This document shows positions 15,931-23,071 of a stretch of DNA of 38,666 nt, piece by piece. The DNA comes from an uncultured Clostridia bacterium. Lineage in GTDB: Bacteria; Bacillota; Clostridia; TANB77; CAG-508. A program made the position numbers and the translations under genes. The number at the start of each line of letters is the position of its first letter. The stretch's first letter is position 1. The notes beneath the pieces are model-generated. The model was given only the letters and a program-made list of their open reading frames with translations. It was not told the origin of the DNA and made no database searches. The stretch lies in the NCBI GenBank assembly GCA_948663505.1, contig CAPNAQ010000001.1, forward strand, positions 1 to 38,666. The letters run 5' to 3'.

Positions 15931-16287
15931 ATGTCAGTAAATATTATTAAACAAATAATAATAGGATTTTTGGCAGGACTTATAAGTGGATTCTTTTCAA
16001 CAGGTGGAGGTCTAATATTAGTACCAGCCTTTATATATTTGCTAAATATAGAACCACAAAAAGCAAGAGGAACATCAGTATTTTGTATTTTACCAATGGT
16101 AATCACTAGTAGTTTTTTTTATTATAAAGAGAATTATATTAATTGGAATGTTGCAATTTTATGTGCAATTGGTGGTGCAATTGGAGGATACTTTGGAGCA
16201 AAATTATTAAAAAAGCTACCAGATAAATATTTGAAAATAGCTTTTACTATTTTCTTGATATATGTCTCACTTAAAATGATACTTTGA
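15931..16287 (+). CDS. TSUP (TauE/SafE) family half-permease, first copy
   Basis: This 118-residue protein has about four membrane helices and the TSUP repeat motif 'GLISGFFSTGGGLILVPAF' near the start, plus a second glycine-rich helix 'AIGGAIGGYFGAKLL'. Full TSUP transporters have two such repeats in about 250 residues and move sulfite, sulfonates or organic anions. This gene encodes one repeat only. The other half is encoded at 16696-17091. An ATG at 15895 is in frame but lies before the terminator hairpin and has no ribosome site, so 15931 is preferred. It may dimerise with its partner. Confidence 0.85.
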   Translation: MSVNIIKQIIIGFLAGLISGFFSTGGGLILVPAFIYLLNIEPQKARGTSVFCILPMVITSSFFYYKENYINWNVAILCAIGGAIGGYFGAKLLKKLPDKYLKIAFTIFLIYVSLKMIL

Positions 16288-16470
16288 TAAAGAAATTTTG
16301 TTATGTCATAAAACAAAAGAGACGTTTCATGAAAAAAAAGAAAAAAGTCAAAAAATGTAAGTTAATATATATCTAGATATTATAAATTAGGAACTAATAC
16401 AAAAAGAAAATTAATATTATTTGACTTTAAATAGTTTTATTTTCAAAATTATGGAGGTAATAGTATAATA

Positions 16471-16689
16471 ATGGAAAATACAGATAATAGCAATAATAAT
16501 AGTATATGGAAAAATAAGAATCAGCAGTATATATTTGAATTACAAAAGTTCATGGATCTAGCAGATAATATACAAGATGAAGAATTAAGAAAACTAATTA
16601 TATATCAAATGTTAAGATGTGATAATTGTGTAACTAAAATAGCAGAAGATATATTTAAAAACATTTTAAATGATAAAAAACATAATTAG
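16471..16689 (+). CDS. Small helical protein between the two TSUP halves
   Basis: This 72-residue soluble, acidic-to-neutral protein has an Asn-rich start and two predicted helices ('FELQKFMDLADNIQDEELRKLI' region and 'CVTKIAEDIFKNIL'). It has two cysteines, in 'RCDNC', and no recognised family. GGAGG lies 13 bp before the ATG, a long spacing. It ends 6 bp before the second TSUP half and is surely co-transcribed with it. The conserved-looking 'LRKLIIYQMLRCDNC' could be an interaction segment. Its role is unknown; a regulator or chaperone of the transporter is possible. Confidence 0.7.
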   Translation: MENTDNSNNNSIWKNKNQQYIFELQKFMDLADNIQDEELRKLIIYQMLRCDNCVTKIAEDIFKNILNDKKHN

Positions 16690-16695
16690 GAAGGA

Positions 16696-17091
16696 ATGAT
16701 TTTATTCTTGAAGGAAATAATAATAGGTGCCATTTCTGGAATTGTAAGTGGAACTGGAATGGGTGGAGGAACTATTCTTATTTTTTTACTTACATTTATG
16801 TGTGGACTAGATCAACATATAGCACAAGCAACCAATTTAATCTTTTTTATACCAACATCTATTGTAGCAATTATAGTAAATTTAAAAAATAAATATATAG
16901 ATTTAAAATTAGCAATACTAATTTCAATTTTTGGTATTTTAGGAGCAATTATAGGAGCGAATTTATCATTCCAAACAGATGTAAAAACTTTAAGAAGACT
17001 TTTTGGCATATTTTTGGCAATTATTGCTATTCATGAAATATATACCATAATAAAAGAGAATAAAAAAGTAAAATTGAGTAAAAATAAATAA
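16696..17091 (+). CDS. TSUP (TauE/SafE) family half-permease, second copy
   Basis: This 131-residue protein has four hydrophobic helices and the motif 'GAISGIVSGTGMGGGTILIF' (residues 12-31), followed by 'GILGAIIGANLSF', the hallmark of a TSUP repeat. Like the gene at 15931 it is half the length of normal single-chain members, so the two probably assemble as a heterodimer. The AGGAAGG site touches the ATG at 16696. A TTG 12 bp later is an alternative start with wider spacing. The transported substrate cannot be inferred. Confidence 0.85.
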   Translation: MILFLKEIIIGAISGIVSGTGMGGGTILIFLLTFMCGLDQHIAQATNLIFFIPTSIVAIIVNLKNKYIDLKLAILISIFGILGAIIGANLSFQTDVKTLRRLFGIFLAIIAIHEIYTIIKENKKVKLSKNK

Positions 17092-17164
17092 CAAAAGGAT
17101 TATTAAAAAGATAGAGCTTTTTAAGAATTTTGATGTATATAAATAAGTTGAAAGGGTGATTATA

Positions 17165-17305
17165 ATGAAATTTACAAAAGGTTTATTAGTTGGAGGACTT
17201 ATTACAACAGGCATACTTTTAATGTATAATGATAATAATGTTATGAGTAAAAATAAAATGATTAAAAAGGGTAAACAATTTGCAAAAAAAATGGGAGTTT
17301 TATAA
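17165..17305 (+). CDS. Small membrane-anchored protein (46 aa)
   Basis: A 46-codon frame starts with an ATG, has AAAGGGTG 7 bp upstream, and encodes 'KGLLVGGLITTGILLM' (one hydrophobic helix with GG), then a Lys/Asn-rich tail ending 'KQFAKKMGVL'. This resembles YtxH-like or DUF3042-like small membrane proteins of Firmicutes, but no family is certain. A strong terminator follows at once, supporting a real transcript. Confidence 0.72.
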   Translation: MKFTKGLLVGGLITTGILLMYNDNNVMSKNKMIKKGKQFAKKMGVL

Positions 17306-17310
17306 ACTTA

Positions 17311-17345
17311 TATTATAGGGAAGTTCTTTGAACTTCCCTATAATA
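17311..17345. terminator. Strong bidirectional terminator
   Basis: A 16-bp perfect stem (core TATAGGGAAGTTC, loop TTT) lies between the convergent 46-aa gene and the Cys-rich gene. Its tails are AT-rich but not a clean T run. Confidence 0.75.
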
Positions 17346-17350
17346 CAAGA

Positions 17351-17386
17351 TGTTCGCCAAATTTGCTTAAGCAAATTTGGCGAACA
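17351..17386. repeat. 36-bp perfect palindrome
   Basis: TGTTCGCCAAATTTGCTT is followed directly by its exact complement with no loop. It lies 5 bp after the terminator hairpin. A shorter relative, AAATTTG-TTAAAG-CAAATTT, occurs at 27362-27381. It could be a dispersed palindromic repeat, a second terminator or a protein site. Confidence 0.75.
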
Positions 17387-17418
17387 AACAAATAACTATT
17401 TTTTAATAGTATCTTTTA

Positions 17419-17883
17419 TTATTCACAACATTCTTCTTCTGAACAATCTTCACATCTATCGTCACCAAAACATGGTTTTTTATCATCTATAAAGCAATCA
17501 CATTTCTCATGTTTATCACCTTTTAAGCATTTTCCTTCATGATGACATTTTGCACATATTTTGATTTTTTTAGTTGTATTAGCCCAAATTTGTATAGCAT
17601 AATGTCTATCAGGACAAAGAGGTCCAAATACAAATTCTCCTTCTTTGTCAGTAAAAGTATGACCTATAGGTCTTCTTTCTTCTTTTCCACATTCATAAAC
17701 GATTTCTGTTAATTTAACAACTGCATCACGAACTGGTTCTTTGAAACAGTTTTTGATAACTCCATAAATTACATCTCTATTATCTTCTGGTAAAGTTATA
17801 TCAAGATCAAATTGTTTACCTCCAGATACTACTCCGTCAACATCTATAATTGGACAGCAAGGTTTTTTGTTTTCCATTTCCAT
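17419..17883 (-). CDS. Carboxypeptidase-regulatory-like domain protein with Cys-rich tail
   Basis: This 154-residue protein has no signal peptide. Residues about 37-105 form a transthyretin-like fold ('VIYGVIKNCFKEPVRDAVVKL', seen as YGVIKN..EPVRDAVVKL, then 'TFTDKEGEFVFGPLCPDRHYAI'). The last 45 residues carry about 12 Cys/His in CxxC-like spacing ('CAKCHHEGKC', 'CDCF', 'CEDCSEEECCE'), probably binding metal or cross-linked. Similar proteins in Clostridia are linked with spore or envelope structures, which is an inference here. The ATG at 17883 has GAAAGGAAG upstream. It diverges from the interrupted gene at 18002. Confidence 0.7.
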   Translation of the reverse strand: MEMENKKPCCPIIDVDGVVSGGKQFDLDITLPEDNRDVIYGVIKNCFKEPVRDAVVKLTEIVYECGKEERRPIGHTFTDKEGEFVFGPLCPDRHYAIQIWANTTKKIKICAKCHHEGKCLKGDKHEKCDCFIDDKKPCFGDDRCEDCSEEECCE

Positions 17884-18001
17884 AATAAATACTTCCTTTC
17901 AAAATTTTTTAATCAAAATGTTTGATTAATATATAATATGAAATTTGTCGAAAATTGACAATATAATTATAGTGATGTATTATATATAGGGGGGAATATT
18001 A

Positions 18002-18524
18002 ATGAAAAATAAAGTAGAAAATAAAAAATTATATATAAAAGAGTTTTTTAAAAGTCTTAAATTTAGAATGATAGCATTACTTGCAGCATTAGGTGTTACA
18101 GTTGGAGGAGGAGCTTTATTATTAGGAGATAAAGAATATAATCAAAATGAAGGGAATAATAGACTTGAAGTGTCGACTGATATAGATAAACAAATTCCAA
18201 AAGTAAAACAATTTTCTAATGAAATAAAAGTTAATATTCTAAAAGAAATAGGATATGAGGATACAAAACAAATAATAACTGAAAGTGCAGATAGAGTTTT
18301 ATTACAAATAGCATTAAAATATAATGAAAGATATGAAACAGATTTAACACCAGATGATTTATCATTAATAGAAAGTAAACCTCAATTTTTAGGAGTTATA
18401 GGTGATAATACATATGTGCAAGATTATAAATCAACTTCACCTGTAGATTATCACATATCAGATAATTGGAAAGATAAAACAAGTATAGATAAAATATATA
18501 TAATTATAAACAGCCGAACAAATG
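18002..18524 (+). pseudogene. Membrane-anchored protein, 5' part, interrupted by the prophage
   Basis: Codons 1-174 encode a cytoplasmic lead, one membrane helix ('MIALLAALGVTVGGGALLL', residues 23-41) and an extracellular mixed domain ending 'IYIIINSRTN'. At 18525 the frame enters the mobile element and ends 23 codons later at 18592 in unrelated residues. Deleting the element with one 9-bp copy joins codon 174 in frame to 'EIIASIGRVNYKV' at 27124 and gives a 249-residue protein. GGGGGGAATATT precedes the ATG. The family is not recognised. The truncated product may still be made and anchored. Confidence 0.88.
18516..18524. repeat. Left target-site duplication GAACAAATG
   Basis: The 9 bp GAACAAATG is repeated at 27115-27123 on the other side of the element. 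The preceding C is also shared (10 bp in all), but taking 9 bp gives ungapped terminal inverted repeats. Confidence 0.85.
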
Positions 18525-18549
18525 GTATGTGTCAAGTATTTGTTGGCAA
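18525..18549 (+). repeat. Left terminal inverted repeat
   Basis: It starts GTATGTGTCAAG and ends TTGGCAA; 18 of 25 positions match the complement of 27090-27114. On the minus strand it holds TTGACA (18535-18530) pointing out of the element. Confidence 0.8.
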
Positions 18550-18618
18550 TTTTTTTATTTTTTTTAAAATTCGTCAAATTCCCTATTTATAAAGCATTCA
18601 TTAATATTATTTTTTTGT

Positions 18619-18798
18619 TTATGGATTATATCCATATTTTTTTATTATTTTTCTTGTTTGTTCCCATACATCTTGAGGAGTAAAAATATTTTCATTAATA
18701 TTTTCTCCCCAATATTTTAATATCTCTTTTTCTTGTTTCTCATTTATTCTAATAAAATTTTTTCTTAAATCTTCTATATAAATTTTTGTTTTTATCAT
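18619..18798 (-). CDS. Small protein downstream of the transposase (59 aa)
   Basis: This is a 59-codon frame with an ATG and a GGAG 9 bp upstream, 15 bp after the transposase stop. The product is helical and basic ('LRKNFIRINEKQEKEILKYW', 'DVWEQTRKIIKKYGY') and ends near the left end of the element. No family is recognised. Co-transcription with the transposase suggests an accessory or regulatory role in transposition or end binding. It is too short for most automatic gene calls. Confidence 0.65.
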   Translation of the reverse strand: MIKTKIYIEDLRKNFIRINEKQEKEILKYWGENINENIFTPQDVWEQTRKIIKKYGYNP

Positions 18799-18813
18799 TT
18801 TATTTTTCTCCTT

Positions 18814-20319
18814 TTATCTATACATTAATGCTGTTGGTTCTAATAATTTTATTATTTTTTTCATTTCTTCTGTTTTTTCTATTACTCTTCCTTGTGCATA
18901 ATTATATTCTTCTAGTTCTTTTCTATCTACTCTGTGCATTTTTCTATTTTTCTTAACATTTTCCTCAATTTCTTTTATCCATTCTTCAATACTGTTATCA
19001 ATTGGAATATTACTTTCGATTTTTTCAATTTTTATTTCTCCGTTATTTTCATGGTATATTGCACATATTTTTGATAAATAATTTGCCCCTAATTTTAAAA
19101 ATGCTTTTCTTCCACTGCATAATCTGACTTTTAATACTGTAAATATTTGGCTTTCCATTGTTCCCATGTCTTTATATTCAATATCTTTCGGAGGTTCAGG
19201 CATTTTTCTCCCTTGTTCTTCTAATATATCTTGATAACGTGGTAGTCCTGTTTTCAAATAACTTTGTAATGTTTTTAATTTGTCTACTACCTTTTTTTCT
19301 CCTCCTAGTTCACTTTTTAAATTTTCTATATATCCTTGTACTTCATTATATCTCTTTTCTTTTATTATTTGTATTAGTTCATCTCTATATTTTTCCTCTT
19401 TTATATCTCTCATTATTTCCTGTTGTATATGAAAACTGTCTTTTTGGCATATTGTATCATCTGTCGCTGATGTACTTATCCATTTCGCACCGTCTCCATT
19501 ATTTGCCCTAACTTCTATACTTGTTTCATCATATTTTTGATATACTCTTGCATTTCTTAATTTTCCTAATCTTTGAGGCGTCATCATTCCAGCTATTATT
19601 GTTTTGTTTACTAATTCGCTTCTTGTACTGTCTTTTTTCCACCCTTCATACGTTATATGTAGTTTTAATTCTGTTTTCATTTTTCTTTTTGGATTATATT
19701 CTTGGTTTTTCTTTTCACATTGTTTTTTATATTTTTCTTTTGCTTCTTTTCTATCTTTTCCTTGTAAATTAATCCATATTCCGTCGGCTTCTTCAAATAG
19801 TGCAGGAACTTGTTTAGTCCCTTGTACTAATTTACCTTGTTTCATAAATTTTATTTCTTCATTCTCTTTGGCTTCTATTTTTTCCCCTATTTTCCATACT
19901 AATTGCTGTATTGTTTGATGACTTATTGTCTCATTTGTTAGATTTTTTACATCATTTGCTCCTTTTCTATATGATACTGTATTTACCACTGTTTTTAATA
20001 TCATTTCTGCTAAATTGCTTGATATTTTCCCTATTGTTTCTATTTTTATTGTTTCATCTAATAAATATACTGTTTTCTTATCTTTTATATATATCGCCCT
20101 TTTATATTCTACCTCACCCATTATTGTTTTTATTGTGTTTATTCTATATCCTTTATGTCTATATTCTTTCTTGTTTCTTTCTTTCATTAATTTCTCATCT
20201 TGTTTTTCTAATACTTGCTTTATTATTTCACACCCTAAATTACATACTAATTTGAATACCTTTTTTTCTAATTCTATAAATTTCTCATCTTTTACTTCTT
20301 CTTTTACTTCGTTTCTCAT
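18814..20319 (-). CDS. ISLre2-family (UPF0236) DDE transposase
   Basis: The 501-residue protein matches the UPF0236/ISLre2 transposase family: N-terminal helical part; 'GEVEYKRAIYIKDKKTVYLLDE' (seen as GEVEYKRAIY and YLLDE); the 'EADGIWINLQG' segment with the first catalytic Asp; 'ARVYQKYDETSIEVRANNGDGAKWI' (seen as NNGDGAKWI) with the second; and the 'SFHIQQEI' region and C-terminal helices with 'GRKAFLKLGANYL'. The ATG at 20319 has AAGGTG 7 bp upstream; the in-frame GTG 9 bp earlier lies in that site. Length is normal and no frameshift is visible. It probably recognises the terminal repeats of the whole prophage. Confidence 0.9.
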   Translation of the reverse strand: MRNEVKEEVKDEKFIELEKKVFKLVCNLGCEIIKQVLEKQDEKLMKERNKKEYRHKGYRINTIKTIMGEVEYKRAIYIKDKKTVYLLDETIKIETIGKISSNLAEMILKTVVNTVSYRKGANDVKNLTNETISHQTIQQLVWKIGEKIEAKENEEIKFMKQGKLVQGTKQVPALFEEADGIWINLQGKDRKEAKEKYKKQCEKKNQEYNPKRKMKTELKLHITYEGWKKDSTRSELVNKTIIAGMMTPQRLGKLRNARVYQKYDETSIEVRANNGDGAKWISTSATDDTICQKDSFHIQQEIMRDIKEEKYRDELIQIIKEKRYNEVQGYIENLKSELGGEKKVVDKLKTLQSYLKTGLPRYQDILEEQGRKMPEPPKDIEYKDMGTMESQIFTVLKVRLCSGRKAFLKLGANYLSKICAIYHENNGEIKIEKIESNIPIDNSIEEWIKEIEENVKKNRKMHRVDRKELEEYNYAQGRVIEKTEEMKKIIKLLEPTALMYR

Positions 20320-20343
20320 TTTTTTCACCTTTTTATTTTATAT

Positions 20344-20370
20344 TACTAAGGGCTTTTTATCGCCCCTAGT
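20344..20370 (-). terminator. Possible terminator of the small-protein pair
   Basis: Minus strand ACTAGGGGC-GATAAAAA-GCCCTTAGT with G-U pairs, lying between the 85-aa gene and the transposase. The T tail is weak, so it may only attenuate. Confidence 0.5.
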
Positions 20371-20376
20371 TTTGTA

Positions 20377-20634
20377 TTATCTAAATACATATTTAACACA
20401 ATCTAACATTCCTAAACAATACGCACATGCGTTTTCATACCTTGTTATACCACTTATACTGCTTAAAAGCTTTAGATATTCTTTATCTTTCTTGTTTTCA
20501 TAATTTTCTATTATTCTCAAATATTCTTTTCTATGTTCTTCATAAGGTTTTATTCTTCTTAAAAGTTTTTTATTTTTATCTACTTTATTATAAACATAGT
20601 TCAAAAAATATTCAATTATTGATTTTTCATTCAT
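20377..20634 (-). CDS. Small helical protein, paralog of the 91-aa neighbour
   Basis: This 85-residue, basic, all-helical-looking protein ends in 'YENACAYCLGMLDCVKYVF'. The neighbour at 20681 has 'YENALAYYLGMKQGFSFV' in the same place and a similar 'MNE..I...F.N.V..K' start, so the two arose by duplication. AGGAG stands 7 bp before the ATG. The pattern recalls small uncharacterised proteins (DUF6809-like) of gut Firmicutes, an uncertain memory-based match. It could be a phage regulator or anti-host protein. No membrane segment. Confidence 0.7.
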   Translation of the reverse strand: MNEKSIIEYFLNYVYNKVDKNKKLLRRIKPYEEHRKEYLRIIENYENKKDKEYLKLLSSISGITRYENACAYCLGMLDCVKYVFR

Positions 20635-20680
20635 GTTTATCTCCTTTATAAAAAAATTATTCTTATTGTTTTATTAATAA

Positions 20681-20956
20681 CTATGTTGGTACTCTTACAA
20701 AACTAAAGCCTTGTTTCATTCCTAAATAATAAGCAAGAGCATTTTCATATGTTGACATTACTTCAAAACAATTAACCAATCTTTTTAATACTAACTTTGA
20801 ATTGTCATCTAATGTATTACAAGTTTTTTCAGTAATTTCACGATAATTATTAAAATATTTTTTATAAGTATCATCTTTTTCTAATACATTTGACATATTT
20901 TGCATTTTATAAGTAACAAAATTTATAAAATCATCGTCCATTATTGTTTCATTCAT
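20681..20956 (-). CDS. Small helical protein, first of a paralogous pair
   Basis: This 91-residue protein has an acidic N-terminus ('MNETIMDDDFINFVTYKM') and the C-terminal 'YENALAYYLGM' box shared with the 85-aa protein downstream. GGAGGTG precedes the ATG at ideal distance. It is the first gene behind a strong minus-strand promoter (21034-21006) flanked by operator-like repeats, so it is probably controlled by the divergent HTH protein at 21154. The function is unknown; the regulated position suggests an early or immunity gene. Confidence 0.7.
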   Translation of the reverse strand: MNETIMDDDFINFVTYKMQNMSNVLEKDDTYKKYFNNYREITEKTCNTLDDNSKLVLKRLVNCFEVMSTYENALAYYLGMKQGFSFVRVPT

Positions 20957-20985
20957 TTTTTCACCTCCCTATCTTCATTGTACTT

Positions 20986-21068
20986 AGTCCTAAGTTTATA
21001 TAACTATATTAACATTTTATAGACCATATGTCAATATTTTTTTCAAATTTTTTAGACTTAAGTTCATA
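20986..21068. promoter_or_regulatory. Minus-strand promoter between two operator-like repeats
   Basis: The promoter is TTGACA (21034-21029), 17 bp, TAATAT (21011-21006), directed at the 91-aa gene. AGTCCTAAGTTTATA (20986-21000) and AGACTTAAGTTCATA (21054-21068) are direct repeats with three differences, one on each side of the promoter. Each contains a near-palindrome around CTTAAG/CCTAAG. They are likely sites for the adjacent HTH protein. Confidence 0.75.
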
Positions 21069-21153
21069 TTTTATAGGAGATAATTAAATTTTTATATAAA
21101 AAAGTATTGCTTTTAATATTTTGTTATTATATATTTTCAATGAGGTGAAACAA

Positions 21154-21354
21154 ATGATAAACTATAATCCACTTTGGAAGCTTTTAATTGACAAGGGAAT
21201 TAGTAAATCAGAATTTAGAAATTTATGTAAAATTTCCAAGCAAACTTTAACAGAAATGAACAAAAACAATAATATCAGTCTTAACACTATTGACAGAATA
21301 TGTAATATTTTAGATTGTAATATAGCAGATGTTATAGAACATATAAAAGGTTAA
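21154..21354 (+). CDS. Small Cro/cI-type HTH regulator 1
   Basis: This 66-residue protein is a bare helix-turn-helix domain: 'LLIDKGISKSEFRNLCKISKQTLTEM' (helices 1-3) and 'SLNTIDRICNILDCNIADVIEHI', the standard YdeN/HTH_26 type seen in plasmid and phage regulators. A frame extends to a TTG at 21121, but GAGGTG stands before the ATG at 21154, which is chosen. It is divergent from the 91-aa gene, with operator-like repeats between them. A terminator follows. It is probably a repressor of the leftward small genes and transposase. Confidence 0.85.
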   Translation: MINYNPLWKLLIDKGISKSEFRNLCKISKQTLTEMNKNNNISLNTIDRICNILDCNIADVIEHIKG

Positions 21355-21488
21355 TATTATGTCAACTGTGTATCCTATTTTAACATGATTTTATAAAACA
21401 TCAAGTATTTTTTTGTAAAAGTGCCAAAATAGTTTACATAAATTACTTTTTGATGTTTTGTAAACGATTTTTATATTTTCGTAAAGAA

Positions 21489-21516
21489 TAAAGAGGATTT
21501 TTATTTTTCCTCTTTA
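21489..21516. terminator. Terminator between the HTH 1 gene and the 49-aa gene
   Basis: TAAAGAGGA / TCCTCTTTA, 9-bp stem, followed by TTTTTTTT on the plus strand. It overlaps the 3' end of the convergent 49-aa gene. Confidence 0.82.
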
Positions 21517-21650
21517 TTTTTTTTGTTTTTTTCTATTAAATCAAATATCCTTAATATTACTAAAACAATAATTAATTCTGTTAATGAAATTATAAAAGCT
21601 TTCTTAGTATCATAATTACAAAATTTTAATAGTTTATCAAAATACATCAT
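21501..21650 (-). CDS. Small single-span membrane protein (49 aa)
   Basis: This 49-codon frame has an ATG and a GGGGGAAGAG site 7 bp upstream, behind a perfect promoter. The product has a central membrane helix ('FIISLTELIIVLVILRIF') and a charged Lys/Asn/Glu tail. It is too short for standard gene lists. Control by an operator inside the promoter and its position beside a repressor gene suggest a regulated, possibly superinfection-blocking or host-interacting protein. This role is speculative. Confidence 0.65.
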   Translation of the reverse strand: MMYFDKLLKFCNYDTKKAFIISLTELIIVLVILRIFDLIEKNKKNKEEK

Positions 21651-21691
21651 TTCATCTCTTCCCCCTTCTAAATGAATAATTTATTTTTCAT

Positions 21692-21720
21692 ATTATAACG
21701 TTTGGAACGTATAGTGTCAA
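21692..21720 (-). promoter_or_regulatory. Perfect sigma-A promoter with operator in the spacer
   Basis: Minus strand TTGACA (21720-21715), 17 bp, TATAAT (21697-21692). The spacer contains the palindrome ACGTT-TGG-AACGT (21698-21710), placed as in the XRE-controlled promoters of the other element. It reads into the 49-aa gene; the divergent HTH 2 gene starts 40 bp away. Confidence 0.85.
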
Positions 21721-21760
21721 GTCCGTATATTTCTGTTATTATTTTCATGAGGTAGAAATT

Positions 21761-22009
21761 ATGAGTAAATTTGAAAATGATGAAAAATTAATTAAAACTA
21801 ATGGTTCTATAGAATTTAAACTTTTAGATGTTTTAAATAAAAATAATATTACTAGATATAGATTAAGTAAGATTACTGGTATAAGATATGACACAATTTG
21901 TAATTATTGTTCAGGTAATGTGTCATTAATAAATAAAGAATATTTAAAGATTTTTTGTGATGTCCTAAATTGTAATATTGAAGATATAATAGAATATAAC
22001 AAATCATAA
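21761..22009 (+). CDS. Small Cro/cI-type HTH regulator 2
   Basis: This 82-residue protein has a helix-turn-helix at residues about 22-60 ('LLDVLNKNNITRYRLSKITGI', 'YDTICNYCSGN') and a final helix, 'LKIFCDVLNCNIEDIIEYNKS', paralogous to HTH 1 ('DRICNILDCNIADVIEHI'). The ATG follows GAGGTAG. It is divergent from the operator-containing promoter of the 49-aa gene and convergent with rep, with a shared terminator. It probably represses the 49-aa gene and perhaps phage functions. Confidence 0.83.
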   Translation: MSKFENDEKLIKTNGSIEFKLLDVLNKNNITRYRLSKITGIRYDTICNYCSGNVSLINKEYLKIFCDVLNCNIEDIIEYNKS

Positions 22010-22010
22010 T

Positions 22011-22037
22011 AAAGAAGTAGCTTTATACTACTTCTTT
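22011..22037. terminator. Bidirectional terminator between HTH 2 and rep
   Basis: AAAGAAGTAG, loop CTTTATA, CTACTTCTTT. The hairpin covers the end of the replication gene. Confidence 0.75.
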
Positions 22038-23054
22038 ACTTTCAAATGGGTTAAAATAATATATTTTATTTTCTTCTATTTTATAGCTTTGGCTAAAGTC
22101 TATTTTGGCTATTTTTAAGTCTTTTATGTTTCTGTAATATGTTGATGATGACATGTTATTTTTTATATCTTTTAGTCCATTTAATTGGATTGCACAATAA
22201 AAATTATATAATAAATTTGCTTTTGCTGGTTTATACATTTTGTTTAGTCTTTCATATACTGCCTCTCGTCCTCTTACTATTTCTAAGTCACTTTTTATAA
22301 ATTGTAATACTTTCATAAATTCATCACCCCATACTTTCCTTAATTCTTCATATTTTACATCTTTTATTTTTATATGTTTTTCTTTTTTGTATATCTTTTT
22401 TAGCATTTTCTTTTTGATTTCACATTCAAATCTTATAAATCCATTTATTTGCTTTATATAGTCTATTATGTTAAATTCTGTGTTTATAAATTTCTTTATG
22501 TCATGTTTTTTGAATTCTAGTAGTTTATTATATATTTTTAATGTTGTTGTTGTTCCTGATAGATAGAGGCTTTCATCATAGAAAAATTTTGCGTTTCTTC
22601 TTGGATAACTACATCTGCTTAGACTGTTTATATAGCTTTTTACATTTTCTTGGTTTTCTAAGTCATAACATATTGCTATATCACATCTTTGTAAGTTCCA
22701 GTTTTCTATATTTGGTAATTTTATATTAAAATCTGTTTCTACTATTCTAATTAGATTTTCAGTTATGAATTCTATATCATAATATCCATTATGGCTATTA
22801 TATCCCATTATTATTTTGTGATAACTGCCTTCTATTTCTATATAATAACCTTTGTCTACAAATCCATATTTTATTCCTGTATCTACTCGAACACTTAATC
22901 TACTATCAAATGACCCTTGCAAATGGTCGTTTGTTATCTCGTATATTAATTGGTTGGTATTATTATTTATTGAACTTTTTACTATGGATTTTGATTTTAT
23001 TGTATTGTATATTTTTTGGTCGATTTCTGTATATATTTTTATTGTATCTATCAT
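22023..23054 (-). CDS. Filamentous-phage replication initiator (gene II/X type)
   Basis: This 343-residue protein has the layout of the phage/plasmid replication family that includes Ff pII (Phage_CRI): the start 'MIDTIKIYTEI', a beta-rich first half, and the family box 'TTTTLKIYNKLLEFKKHD' (about residues 176-193), where 'Y-[ND]-K-x-x-E' is the conserved segment. A helical C-terminal part follows. Such proteins nick the double-stranded origin to begin rolling-circle replication. GAGGT precedes the ATG. It is the last of the leftward phage genes, and the candidate origin lies 540 bp upstream. Confidence 0.85.
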   Translation of the reverse strand: MIDTIKIYTEIDQKIYNTIKSKSIVKSSINNNTNQLIYEITNDHLQGSFDSRLSVRVDTGIKYGFVDKGYYIEIEGSYHKIIMGYNSHNGYYDIEFITENLIRIVETDFNIKLPNIENWNLQRCDIAICYDLENQENVKSYINSLSRCSYPRRNAKFFYDESLYLSGTTTTLKIYNKLLEFKKHDIKKFINTEFNIIDYIKQINGFIRFECEIKKKMLKKIYKKEKHIKIKDVKYEELRKVWGDEFMKVLQFIKSDLEIVRGREAVYERLNKMYKPAKANLLYNFYCAIQLNGLKDIKNNMSSSTYYRNIKDLKIAKIDFSQSYKIEENKIYYFNPFESKEVV

Positions 23055-23071
23055 TTTTTTACCTCATATTT

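Noticed and set aside
18515..18524. 10-bp instead of 9-bp target duplication
   Set aside because: CGAACAAATG is shared over 10 bp, but counting 9 gives ungapped terminal repeats that both start with GT. The extra C is then a chance match or part of the right end.
18525..20370. Transposase as a separate insertion sequence inside the prophage
   Set aside because: No good partner for the left terminal repeat was found near 20330-20400. A weak TACATATTTAACAC match at about 20384 lies in a coding region and lacks the GGCAA part. The best partner is at 27090-27114.
19158..20503. Plus-strand hydrophobic frames across the transposase
   Set aside because: They are antisense shadows of a Lys/Glu-rich gene; composition is Leu/Phe/Ser only.
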